A stretch of DNA of 64,000 nt from Heterobasidion occidentale (lineage: Eukaryota > Basidiomycota > Agaricomycetes > Russulales > Bondarzewiaceae), in the NCBI GenBank assembly GCA_039111635.1, contig JBCAQO010000010.1, forward strand, positions 1,488,001-1,552,000, given 5' to 3'. The notes beneath the pieces are model-generated. The model saw only the letters and a program-made list of their open reading frames with translations, searched no databases and was not told the DNA's origin. Positions within the stretch are counted from its first letter, which is position 1. Every line of letters starts with the position of its first letter. The position numbers and the translations under genes are program-made. This document shows, one piece after another, positions 22,496-33,319 of this stretch.

Positions 22496-23656
22496 ATGAA
22501 CAAACTACGGAAACCTACACCTTCCTCACCTGCAAAGCGCGAACTTAGCGGACCAGCTCCAAACGGCTCCAATGCGCGCACGACCAGCACCCCCGCTCAT
22601 TCTGCACGATCCCCGACGCACCCACAAACACTGACAGAGGCGCCGATCGTTCCTTCGTATCATACAACACCGCTAGTCGTCTCTAGAACAATGACTTACG
22701 CTACAGCTGACGCGGCCCTGGTCTCCTTCAAACCATCTCTACCGTCTCCGCCAGTCCCACAACAGCAACACGCAGCGCTCAGGTACCCCAAGGCGCACGC
22801 GCCGCTCCCGACGTCCCCAGCAGAGCAATACTGGGCCGCCCGCGCGCTCACAGCGGAGACACTGCTTTCGGCGGCGGAGGCGCACCAGCGGGAGGTGCGG
22901 AGCGCGGTGGACGCAGAAGAGGAGAAGCGACTGGTCGGTTTCCTCAATTCGTGAGGGTGCAGTCCGGGATATTGACGGCGTGTCGACGTGCATTTGACTG
23001 GGGTTCGATCCTGACCTCCCCCATATTGACCTTGCCCGATTTTCCTCGACGCGCAATCGAACCTCTCGGCGATGCACGCGCGCAGAGAGACATCGCAGCG
23101 CTGCAGAAAGTGCACAGCGAGCGTGAGCGCAAGATGGAGCGCGTCGTGGTGAGCACAATCTATTTGTCACACGAGGTGAAGGTACAACGATCCACGATCG
23201 ACTGGGGCAGATGTTTTCCGGGGTGTTCATCGCGCTCCTCGTAGCCGTGCTCGTTTATCTCCTCGTCGACCACCACCATGCACGGCCCAAGGGACCGGCG
23301 CCCTCGATGTGGGGCATGGCCTTGCCGTCACATTTTACGATCCCTATTCTCTCACCATGGACGTCCGTCGTAAGTTTCTCTCGTCGTGCCACCCTCGCTC
23401 GCCCAAGTGCCAGCAATCGCTTCCTCTTATGTTGGCATCCCGTCTTGGCCTTGTCACGATGCCCATTCTCGTCGCTCACTCACACGCGTTCTCATAACAT
23501 GCAAACGGGCACGCAATCAAACGAATCAAGGTGGAGCATGAGGCGTCGGTGATTGGCGCGAAAACGACGATCGCCTTCGCGCTGATCGCGGCTGGACTTG
23601 CGTATGCCATGTTCAGATACTGGGCCGCAGCGCGTGGACATCGGCAACAGCAATGA
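22496..23656 (+). CDS. gene X (left arm): small coiled-coil membrane protein
   Basis: Unrecognised family; the complete structure is inferred from both arms. Exon 1 (22,496-22,954 region) is a Pro-rich disordered N-terminus followed by a charged helix (AHQREVRSAVDAEEEKRLVG). The next exon continues the coil with AQRDIAALQKVHSERERKME. Another encodes a hydrophobic segment, MFSGVFIALLVAVLVYLLVD, and the last gives ASVIGAKTTIAFALIAAGLA and YAMFRYWAAARGHRQQQ before the stop. The product would be a two-membrane-segment protein with a cytosolic or lumenal coiled coil. Exon borders are approximate. It lies between W2 and the BTB fragment, the same order as in the right arm. Function unknown. Confidence 0.5.
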
Positions 23657-23788
23657 CCATTCATTCTAGGGAAAGACAAAGCTGGCATATACATACATTC
23701 GTCATACAGCGTCATAGGTGCAGATATCGGAGATAACAGTGGCATAAGTAGATGGACATGAAGAGAATTTGCACACGCGATGCCATGC

Positions 23789-24089
23789 TTATGGTTTCCT
23801 GCCAGCAGTTGCGGGCGGTAGCAAGTAGCACTCGTCCAGTGATGCCCAGAGTGAGTTCTGACAGCGCAAGACGTGTTGGAGGAGCTCGAAGCGACACACC
23901 TCACACAGCCTGCTGAACTCGACCGGCTGCTTCAGCGAGCCCTCTACTTGGGCCCTAATGATCCACCATTTATAGATCGGCTGCGCCAGACGGTTTCCAG
24001 TGTCCATCAGTATGCGCACGGCGGTGACCCAAAAGGCATCCACAATGGCGTGGCAAGTCGACTGGTGATCGGACACATCTAACAGCAGG
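23789..24089 (-). pseudogene. 3' fragment of a BTB family gene (copy C)
   Basis: Only the last ~100 codons remain: LLDVSDHQSTCHAIVDAFW, QPIYKWWIIRAQVEGSLKQP, then CEVCRFELLQHVLRCQNSLW and the stop. It matches the end of copy F at 56,051-56,349. The copy is cut at exactly the inner edge of the inverted repeat, so it was carried along by the duplication and cannot encode a BTB protein. Confidence 0.85.
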
Positions 24090-24224
24090 GTAGAAAGTGG
24101 GGTCAGCAACGGAGGCTGCCAGCACGGGGCCCCTGCTAGAGGAATGGGTGGCTGTGAGTCTCGGGCAGCGCCGATCTTTCGGATGTCGAATGCCCCTGTT
24201 CACCTCACGCATACGCGCAAGCCA

Positions 24225-24876
24225 GCGATACAATGTGCTGCAATAGTTTGCGTGCGTGATATTACGCCAAATACTAGATCCCACCTGATCCCCTGCCATC
24301 ATGTCTTTGCGATATCCACCACAGCTGACACCGGCTAGGGCCGCGTCATGGCCGACAAGAGTAACATAGATCTGAATGTTAAAAAGGGATGGACCAACAC
24401 GTCTCGTCCTCTTTGATAGATTGCGAGCGAGGACGGATGAGCACCGTTGCAGCGGTACCTTGCATTCCCTCGTCGCAGGGAGCCACGCTCGACGCGCGAG
24501 CTGACAGTAAATCCCGCGTCGATCGCACCAGTTGGATTGCACTCATTACACTGCAAAGTCCAAGAAGATACGACACAAAGGAAACAGAGAGAGACAGAGA
24601 GGAAGTGAATATTAATAGGTCGGGGACAAATGTGGTAATGGACCGAGCTCAAAATCGAAAGAACGCCATCCAACGATGAACGTGAGAGAGAGGAGAGCTC
24701 GTATGAGGGACGTATGAATATGCGCGTGAGAGAAAGAGAGTACGAATTCGGCACGACAACATCCATCGACTACATATCGTCAGGGAAAGTAAGTCCGTAG
24801 CGAAAAGACGTTGCCCGCTCGCTCGCTCGATGTGGTGCATTTGAGCGAGGCGCGCACTGAGGTTGGAGCACATACC
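24225..24876 (+). repeat. direct repeat R1 flanking BTB copy D
   Basis: About 650 bp that align with R2 (26,480-27,220) with frequent substitutions and small indels. Shared phrases include ACTCATTACACTG, GACCGAGCTCAAAATCGAAA versus GGCCGAGCTCAAAATCGAAA, and ACATCCATCGACT. Reading frames inside are not conserved between the copies, so it is probably not coding. Confidence 0.75.
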
Positions 24877-25021
24877 TTTTCCCGAAGCTGGGTCTATCGT
24901 TCTGAATCTGGCTGGAAGATAAAGCACATCAAAAACAAAGGCATGGCGCTGTCATGCACAACCAAAACCAAAGCTCCGTTGTTAAGCAAACATACAAAAA
25001 AGCCTGCCTCGGGACGAGCGA

Positions 25022-26134
25022 TCACCTGAGGTCAAAACAAGCGGCGAGCATGCCCCACAGCGCCGCCTGCTGCCGCACCACATGGCGCAGCATTTCCTCC
25101 CGACACACCCGACACACCAGTGCGCCCAATGGCGACGGCGTCGTCCCCACGAGTATGTCCTTCACGGCCTCCCATCCCTCGACCGGGCTCGACACCAGCT
25201 CGGGCTCGGACGTCGCGACCAGCAAGGGCATCGCTGTGCCGAGCCAGAATCGCGTTGCGTGCGGGTGGCACGTCGCAGCGTGCGCGGGGACCGCGCCGAG
25301 AACGGGCGGCGCGCACAGCTCGAATTGCGCACAGCGCACGCGTGCGCCACCGACCACGAGGCGCGCGACGTCCGCGGGCGCGAGCGCCGCGAGGGGGTGG
25401 GCGTTGTTTCCGGTCTTGTCGAGCTGGGGCGTGCGCCGCATCAGGTCGTAGAATAGCGCGGGGAAGAGCACGGGGTCAGTGCCGGTGTGGTCGATGGAGC
25501 GCAGGAGCGCAATCACGGACGCAGGGTGCACTGTTTGAGATTCAGCGGGCTCGGTGCGTCCGGCGGCGGGGGGCGCGTTGTTGGTGCCGGGGGCAAGGGG
25601 GCGGCGCCTTTGGGAGAGGTGCGTGCTGAGGGCGCCCGGCCAGTCGGCGCGGAGACGGGCCATGATGACGCGTTTGAGGAGGACCAGCTGGTATTTATGC
25701 GCGAGTCGGAGCGCACTGGAGATAACGGGAAACTTTTCGAGGGCGAGAGCCGCGGTGGGTGTGGGACTGAAATAGAGGAGCGTCAGAGGAGCAGGGACTG
25801 CAAAACGCGAAGCGGCCGCTCACCGCACGTTCTGCGGCCCTCCGTAGAGTGACTCGAGCACAACCTCCATGCCGGCCTTGTCGTCGTCGAGTTGCACGAA
25901 GGTGCATCCGCGGAGCGTATTGTGATCCCGCTCGGGCGCGAGGAGCTCGCGGAATACGGGGGAGTGTTTAGACAAGACGGTGCGGTGGACGCGGAAGAGG
26001 GTCTTGCCGCACTCAAGGATGACGTTGCCATCGTCCATGTAGAGGGTGGGGTGGTCTACAAAGAGCTCGGCATCAAGCTCGCTGCGGGGGCGCTTGCGAT
26101 CTAGAGATCGGTCGCGAATGAAGCAGGTCGACAT
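25022..26134 (-). CDS. BTB/POZ family protein copy D, intact
   Basis: Two exons. Exon 1: DRSLDRKRPRSELDAELFVD, DDGNVILECGKTLFRVHRTV, FRELLAPERD, MEVVLESLYGGPQN. After a short intron: SSALRLAHKYQLVLLKRVIM, a Pro-rich linker, HPASVIALLRSIDHTGTD, ALFYDLMRRTPQLD, LAPADVARLVVGGARVR and the C-terminal CRVCREEMLRHVVRQQAALW, ending ACFDLR. BTB fold, helical BACK-like part and CxxC pair are all present and in frame. It is the closest relative of decayed copy E at 50.8-51.7 kb. It is flanked on both sides by the direct repeats R1 and R2. No partner or substrate can be inferred. Confidence 0.85.
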
Positions 26135-26479
26135 GTCGGACGAGATTTGCAGGAAAAATGATCAGGGCACTGAGAGTAAGGCCTGGAGAGAGAACGGGGT
26201 GAGGGAGGGGGTGGTAAAGCGAGCCCATTTATATATTTGCATGTCTCTGGTCGAGGAGAAGAGAACGGAGGCAAGTCGAGCGTCCCGACCGACTCGCGAA
26301 CGACCGGACTACGAGCGGGATGAGATGACAAGCGGTGGAAATTGCAAATTCTGTGAGAGAATATACCTTTGTTTGGTAATTCTGACATCCCCCAGCCCCT
26401 CTAATCGCGTTCACGGCTGGTTCACAGCTGTCCTCCACAGATCACATCCTCCCGCATAAGTACGCGATACCACTGCGAT

Positions 26480-27220
26480 ACCTCGGGCCAGCAAAGTGCC
26501 AGCAATAAATAGTCTGCGTACGTGATATCATGCCCCTCGCGCCTGTCACATCTTGGGGGCCACGGTCGTTCCCGCTCGGTCTGCACAACTGCCAAATCCC
26601 ACCAGATGCCGTTAATTTTGTTTTTGCAATATCCACCACAGCCGACTTCGACCAGGGCTGCGTCATAGCGCAGTGCAGGAGTCGACAACGATACTCTGCA
26701 TCTGGACATTCTGAATCGAATGAGAGGATGGACGAACACACCATGTCTCGTTGTCCGCATGGTTTGTTTCTTGCCAGAGGGTCAAACGAGAACAATCGTA
26801 GCGGCACGGCAACTTGCGTTTCCTTGTCGTCTCGCACGCTCGACGCGCGAGCTGCACAGTAAATCCCGCGTCGACCACACCAATTGGATTGCACTCATTA
26901 CACTGTAAAGTCCAAGAAGATACGACTCAACGGAAATAGAGAGAGAGAGAGAGGAAGGGAATAGGACGGGAAAAAATGTGGGAATGGGCCGAGCTCAAAA
27001 TCGAAAGAACGCGATCTGACGATGGAAGTGTGAGAGGAGCTCGTATGAGGACGTATGAATATGCGCGTGAGAGGAAGAGAGTACGAGTTCGGCACGGATA
27101 CGGACAACATCCATCGACTGCGTATCGTCAGGGAGAGTAAGTCCGTAACGAAAGACACTGCCCGCTTGCTCGCTCGATGTGGGTGCGTTCGAGCGAGGCG
27201 CGCAGAGGTAGGAGCACATA
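26480..27220 (+). repeat. direct repeat R2 flanking BTB copy D
   Basis: Partner of R1, lying upstream of BTB copy D. It carries an AG-dinucleotide tract near 26,940. The end is marked by GTAGGAGCACATAC, matching GTTGGAGCACATAC in R1. No gene is recognised between 26,135 and 27,324 apart from this repeat. Confidence 0.75.
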
Positions 27221-27324
27221 CAACGGGAGAGTGGACAGTCCTCGATCTATGAGCGTGAGGAGACGAGAAAAGAGAGCGACGGGACGTATGCGAAACAAAA
27301 TGAAATCGAAAACAAGTGTTCAAG

Positions 27325-30300
27325 TTACAGACTATTGCACAACGAGCAGTTCATGCGTATCGTATTACTGAGGATGGCGGCTGAAGACACGGACGACATC
27401 ATGAGCACCGATGCATTGCATGACGATAGAAAACTGCACTCACGAACGGCGATCAAAGCCACAAAGAGAGCAATGACCGAAATATAGATAGGAACGTACT
27501 TGATAATCTGCGGAATTTCTCATGTCAATACTATGCAAAATCACACAAACAAAGAAGACTACGCACAATCGCACGTCGCTGTTTCCGGACCTTGATATTA
27601 TAGATCGGTGCACGGATTTGTTTCGACGGCCGGAGCCAGACTGTCAACACACGCGTTAGAAGACCGATTCATCAGAGAAATCAAAACGGCACTCACAAAG
27701 GAGTACAGAATGGAGGCGGTCGATGTATGGGATCAACAGCGGCGGCGTGAGCATGAACAGGAGGAAGTGGCCGATGAGAATGTCGGAGCTCCAGAGTGAC
27801 AGCTCAATGATCTTCACGATGAACTCGCGCGCGGGCTGCGACAGCGCGTGCGAACCGAGTCCACGACCGTACCACTTGCCCGTCCACCATGCGCGGTTGG
27901 TCTCGTCGTGCTTGAACTCACGCGAGAGGAAGACGGAGATGAGGACTTTGTGCACGGCACGCTGAATAGCGACAACTGTGATCAACCCAAGTACGGCGTG
28001 CGACGTGTTCCAAAGCTCGAGGAACCACTAGGTAACGCCATCAGCTGATGAGATTCAGCAACAAATTTAGGACGACTCACGAGGAACTCGAAGAACCCGA
28101 TCATCCCAATCGTCCCGAGTGTGTGCGCGAGAGCTGCCATGATCGAACCGAACCTAGTGCAGCATGAATCAAGCATAGGTCCAAGCATCAGCGACACAAA
28201 GAAGAGCACAAGAAGCACGCCGGCATTCCAGACAATTGGTCCGATCGAGACGACAGCGATGCGAATCAGCGGGCTAGGCGGTGTCTTGCCGTTCACGGGG
28301 AACGACTTGACGAACATGTAGGCAATAACGAAGAGGACGGCCATAACGATGGGGAATATGACTTCCGATACTATGACCGCGCGCCAGCCCGCCCGAGGAA
28401 CATCGCCTGACAGCTTCTCGGAAGGCCTGCCCAGTTTCTTCTTCTTGTAGCCAGTGATCATTGTTCGCGACAGACGACAGTATCCGATCCACGAGTTATT
28501 GTGGGACCGAGAATTGCCACGAGACATCCAACGCAAGAATTCTCTGTAAACATCATGTCAGACACACCTCTAACATTTCATGAAGTGACGAAGAGGCTTA
28601 CCTATAATCCACGATAAAATCCGCGAAAGAAAACTGGTGAGGGTTGTACAAAACGGAGCAACACAGAGCGCGAGAATCGATATCCAGAAGTAAATCAGAT
28701 ATGGCGTCCAGAACGACAGCGTCACGTAGAGCAACATCAACAACGTCCTCATCCCGAGGTATATGCTCGGACCGGCGAAGCGGGAAAACAGGATGCTGAA
28801 CGATATTCTGGACGTCGCGAATCCACGGCCAGTGGCAATGTATCGGGCGCCTCCAAACGTCAAGTTGTTCAAGATGGAGTGCGTGTATATCTGCGTCGAG
28901 AACACCTCGAACACGGGAGAGAGCGACATGAACTGTTTGCTCAGGCGCACGATCGCTCGCCCAGTGCCGCGCTCAATCAACTCTGCAGAATAGAATTAAT
29001 GCTGTGTAGACGCATATAAGAACGAGACTGACCTTGCAAGAACAGAGGCAAGAAAGCGATCATGAAGACGAGGAAGATACTGATGATGCAACGCTCAATC
29101 CAAGAGAAAACGGGTTGCAAGTTGTAACAGCCGCCCTGATTTCCGACGGGCTGTCCAGTGCTCGTGTATCGACACGTCGTCAACTGCGAGTGAAGCGTTC
29201 CTAAGAAGACCACTGTTGAAATGAATAAGATCAGTCTCTCACAATCGCCACATCCAGACCGTATGCACTCACTCGTGACCACGAAGAACTGCACCGACAG
29301 GATAATGAGCATGTTGTTGATGTGGAATCCAGGATGGCCGTAGTAGAACGTCAAGAAGCGGTCGACAGGCAACTGCGTGCCGAGATAATAGTACTCCCGA
29401 CTGAGCATCTGCTCGCCCATACCTGTCCCGATCTTCGTCTGGAAGTTCAAGATCGTGCCGAACCCGAGATCGCGTCCTTTGCCGCACTGGTAATACTCGG
29501 TGTGCTTGATGCGTCCTCCACGTCCAAAGGCCGTCATACCCGCATAGATATCCTCGTTCAAGTGCAACCCTTCTGCGCTTTGGAGATGCCTCCGCGCGTG
29601 TTCATGAATGTCGCATTCAGAAATCCGGGTGTCCGTAGTGCAGTTTGCCGCCAATCCATGCCAAAGACCGCGCGCGAGCGTGCCGAACGTTTGCTCCTTG
29701 CCCGCAGCGATGTCACCCAGAATACCGATATTCTCCGAGAAGATGTACTCGCGCGCACCGACAATGGCGACAGGAGAGTTCTTGAATTCTTTGTGGCCCC
29801 ACTGCGCGTACGGACTCTGACTGGACACGGAGTACTCCTCGAACTCGCCAAGGATGTTGCGGATCTTGAGACACTCTTCGAGGTAGTTGTCCTGGTTAGC
29901 GTCGATGAGCTGCAGGTATTCACCGCGGTAGAAGATGATCGCGTGGTTCTGGTTGTCCGACTTGCCATCTCCCAAGATGGGGTTTCCAGGCAGCTCGATG
30001 CGGAACTTCGGCTTGCGTTGCCCCGTCTCGGGATTGAACTCCGAGTGTCCGTCGATGAGCGCAGAGAACAAGCGCGGATCGCCGCCCTCCTTCCGTGGCT
30101 CCTCTTCCAGATATGCGATCTGCAACTCGGGGTACGCGCGAAGCAAGAACTCGGCATTCTCATGCTCCTCCTTGTTGAACTTGGAGTACCGCTGCATCGA
30201 GACGACGAACTTGAACTTCCTGCGCGCCATCCGCTCGAGCTCGCGCTCAAGCTTGTCCGTATTCCCGCCGAAACATCTGCACGACCTCCGGGTTCTCCAC

Positions 30301-33300
30301 GCGGTAAAGCAGCTTGATCGCCTTGGCGTAGTTCATCATCCCAGAGACCGTCCGGTACAGCGTCTGCGCGCGAAGCGAAGCCCAGATACGGGTCCGAGCG
30401 TAAACTCCGGTGCCGCGCTCTTGAACCCAATCATGTAGAAGGGCAGATCGTCCGTCTTCGACTGTGCCTTTTCTTCCGAGAAAGGATTGTTGCCATTGTA
30501 CATTTCAGACTCCTCAGCGAGAATTTTGGTATCTTTGACAAAGTTTTCCCATTCAAGACTGTGAAGTTGCTTCAGGTACTCAGCAAGGTGACACGACTGT
30601 TCATGTCGGGCTCTTTGATGATTTCTCGCAGCGACAGAAGAATCTACGATATAGCCCAGCTTTAGCGATCAATAGAATACACCATGGCCTACGCGACTGA
30701 CCTTTTCACTGTAGTGTGGGGTCAAACGGTAAGGTTGGCATAGCGTCGACCGGAAGGGCTTCGGGAATCGCCGTCGTAAGCGATTGCGCAAAGAACGAGA
30801 TACGGCGTTCCGCCTCGCTCCCAGGTGGGAAGAAGTCGCCCTTGTAGCTCTTGTCGCTCTGCGAGATGAAGAATGGAGGGGCCCGCAAGCTTCGACGACC
30901 ATCAGGAGTATCGACTTGATGATACAGGAGCTTTGACATGTCGATGGACAACAAGTGCTCGCGATACATGGAAATGATGATGGCGTTCCATATTTGCGAC
31001 ACCAACACCTAAACGAGACGATCGTTGGGCCAACATCGAAGATGAGAGGAGTATACCTTGGGCTTGTACTTGACCTCCATATCCGACGTTGCCAAAATCT
31101 TCGAGTAGATTCGCTTCGGCAACCTCGCATAAATCTCCCTCCACGGCGTCCAGATCGACAAGCCCAGCGCAAACGAGCGCGCGATACTGAACACCGTGTT
31201 CCAGATGATGTACCACAAGAACGTGTCCAAGAAGAACAGCACGAGGTCCATGATGTACATCAGCGTGAGGGTGAACGCCGCGTGATTCCTGCATAGCGCG
31301 TTCCCGAACAGCTTCTCCTCGCAATTCTGGATGCGCATGCCGACCATGGCGCGGATCGGGTCGCGGAAGGAGAGGCGGGTGAGGAAGAAGTACGACTCGG
31401 TGAATTTACATCCGAAGACAAGGAACCAGAGCAGGAGCGACGCAAGGCGCGCTTGCGGCGCGAGCTCGGAGTAGCTCGCGGTGAACGTCTGCGAGGCGAG
31501 GTACTTGCGCGACTTGCCCGCGACGCGGTCGCCGAACATGCGCCCGGAGGGCATGATCGAGAACAGAAGCGTCGCGACGACCGAGATGAAGAATTGCACG
31601 ATGCCGAGGATGAGCGCGAGTTGACCTCCGCCGGCTTCCGAGTTTTCTGCGATCGCGATGTAGAAAGTCGGGCCGGCGGTGAGAGCGAGCGTGACAAACA
31701 GGAAGAGCAACCGCCGCGTGAGATGAGAGGTGTTGTTCCAGGTCGTGGGGATGTACGAGAATTCGGCGAGGGTAGCAGCTATCATGATCACAGTAGCCAC
31801 AGCACCCCCGAGAGCGGTCGCTGACCATGTCATCGCAGGAGAGTTCCGAATCTTAGGTTGGTACACCGTCGGCGAGTTGTATGCCGTATAGAACCAGTAG
31901 AGCGCGATGTGGATGACCCAGATGCGATTGAAATTGACAAGGACATGACCAAATGAGCGCTTCTCGTAGTACGTCTTGAAAAAGGCGCGATTCCAATCAA
32001 TCCGATCAAACCTCATAAACCGACCCGCTGGTGGAATATCCACGAGACGTGTCTGCAGCACATGTCCATAACAATGAGAACGCCATCACGATATCAGATC
32101 AAAAGTATTCGCACCTTGTCAGTGAGGGTGATCCGGGCGATTCCCTCAGGATACCAGAACAACTGATTGATGTCGTCATATCCAATAATCCTGTCATGGT
32201 CACGTTCCCGCCGCACAAATTTCCCATCCGAAACCTCGTACCCCTGGTCCCGAATGAATCGGTACAATGGCTTGATCACAGCGCGCAAATAAAGTCCTTC
32301 AGGCACTGGGTCGACGCGGTTCTGGCAGTCGGGAGAGCGGTAGTAGTCATCCGCGCACTTGAAGATGAAGCACAGGCACTCGGGCGTGAAGCGCACTTGC
32401 GCCGCTTCGCCCCAACACATCAAAAAGAGCGCGAGCTGTCGCATGCGATCGTACTGGCTCATGTTGTTCATCGCCTGCCGCCAGCGGTCCATGGCGCTCG
32501 CCAGCGACTTCGCCGAGGTATTCCGCCCGCGCTGCTTTGTCGACTTTAGGCGCTGCAAGCCGGGATTTTGTGTCTGACCGACGGCATCATCGAGGTCGAG
32601 TTGCGCGGCGAAGTACCATTTGCGGTAGTTGGCATGCTGACCACCGATATAATCCGCATGCAGCGTGAGAAGAGCTTGATGGGGAGACATCCGTGAGGCG
32701 CGACTGTCCAGTAGTTGCATGGTGAAGTCAAACTGACAACGGGGGCGGGTGAGGAGGGGAGGAAAGGAGGGAATAGGGGGAGACGCACCATGTTTCTCAT
32801 GGAATCCCGCTGAAAGCCAAACTTTTGTTGCAAGTCTAGAAAGATATCCTCGATCTCCTCCTTCGACAGGGGAATTTGGCGACCTGCGTCCCATGCGGGG
32901 TACGGCTCTCGTCCACCGCCATACTGAGAAGCGCCGTGGTCGCCCCAAACAGGAGCAGAGGTGTCTGACATGCCCATACGGCCTCCAAGGGACTCTGCTG
33001 ATGGTGCTCGCGCATACACATCATGTTCTGAGTCTGTGTCTGGATGGCCTGTAAGGGAGAGAAAAACAGGCAGCTGAACAAAGGAGCGACCGGACGAGGC
33101 GCCTAAAAACATACCATAGACGTCGCCGTGGTCATAATACCCCCTTTCACCCTCATTATATGCAGCGCTGCTGTCTGATCCGTAAGTGTCTCTTCGACCG
33201 TATGCGTGCTCGGGGTCATTATCATCGTATCTATGATTGAATGGGTCGTGAACGTTGCTAGGAGGCGAGGGAGACACATAGACGCCCTCGCGGCTCCTCG

Positions 33301-33319
33301 GCGGCGGGCGGGCAGCCAT
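27325..33319 (-). CDS. 1,3-beta-glucan synthase catalytic subunit (FKS family, GT48)
   Basis: Plasma-membrane enzyme that polymerises UDP-glucose into the main cell-wall beta-glucan. Domains in order: a disordered Tyr/Asp/Ser-rich N-terminus; FKS1 domain 1 ([39 protein letters not shown]); a first membrane block ([20 protein letters not shown]); the cytosolic GT48 core ([60 protein letters not shown]); and a second membrane block up to the C-terminus [14 protein letters not shown] after a final intron. Short introns interrupt the frame throughout. In the core (about 29,560-30,740) about eight one-base indels break the frame, mostly deletions in short base runs; the amino acids around each are conserved, so sequencing error is more likely than a dead gene. 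It is the only glucan synthase in the window. Confidence 0.93.

Larger units (their letters stand above)
21032..23007 (+). repeat. three tandem copies of a ~658-bp unit (gene X promoter plus first exon)
   Basis: Units start at 21,032, 21,691 and 22,348, each with GAGTAGCTTATGCCGGACAG, and end at GACTGGGGTTCGA. Each holds a 19-nt palindrome, a promoter-like stretch, an ATG and a 152-codon frame, and the 5' part of the following intron. Units 1 and 3 are nearly identical; unit 2 lacks one C in each of two C-runs (near 22,130 and 22,150), which changes its frame. The right arm has only one unit (about 57,138-57,790). Confidence 0.92.
18457..24089. repeat. left arm of large inverted duplication (5.6 kb)
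   Basis: The segment is repeated in reverse orientation at 56,051-60,379. Matching starts at GGTGCTGCTGATGTAG (18,457) and ends near GGACACATCTAACAGCAGGG (24,089). It contains the W2 gene, gene X and the 3' end of a BTB gene. The arm is about 1.3 kb longer than its partner because the gene X promoter/first-exon unit is present three times here. By eye the arms are nearly identical, differing by scattered substitutions and single-base indels, so the duplication is recent. Confidence 0.9.

Noticed and set aside
23970..24542. 190-codon minus-strand frame and its partner at 26,442-26,894
   Set aside because: They overlap direct repeats R1 and R2, and the reading frames are not conserved between the copies.
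27325..33319. Glucan synthase as a pseudogene
   Set aside because: All conserved blocks are preserved on both sides of each slip and the slips are mostly one base in short runs; sequencing error is simpler.
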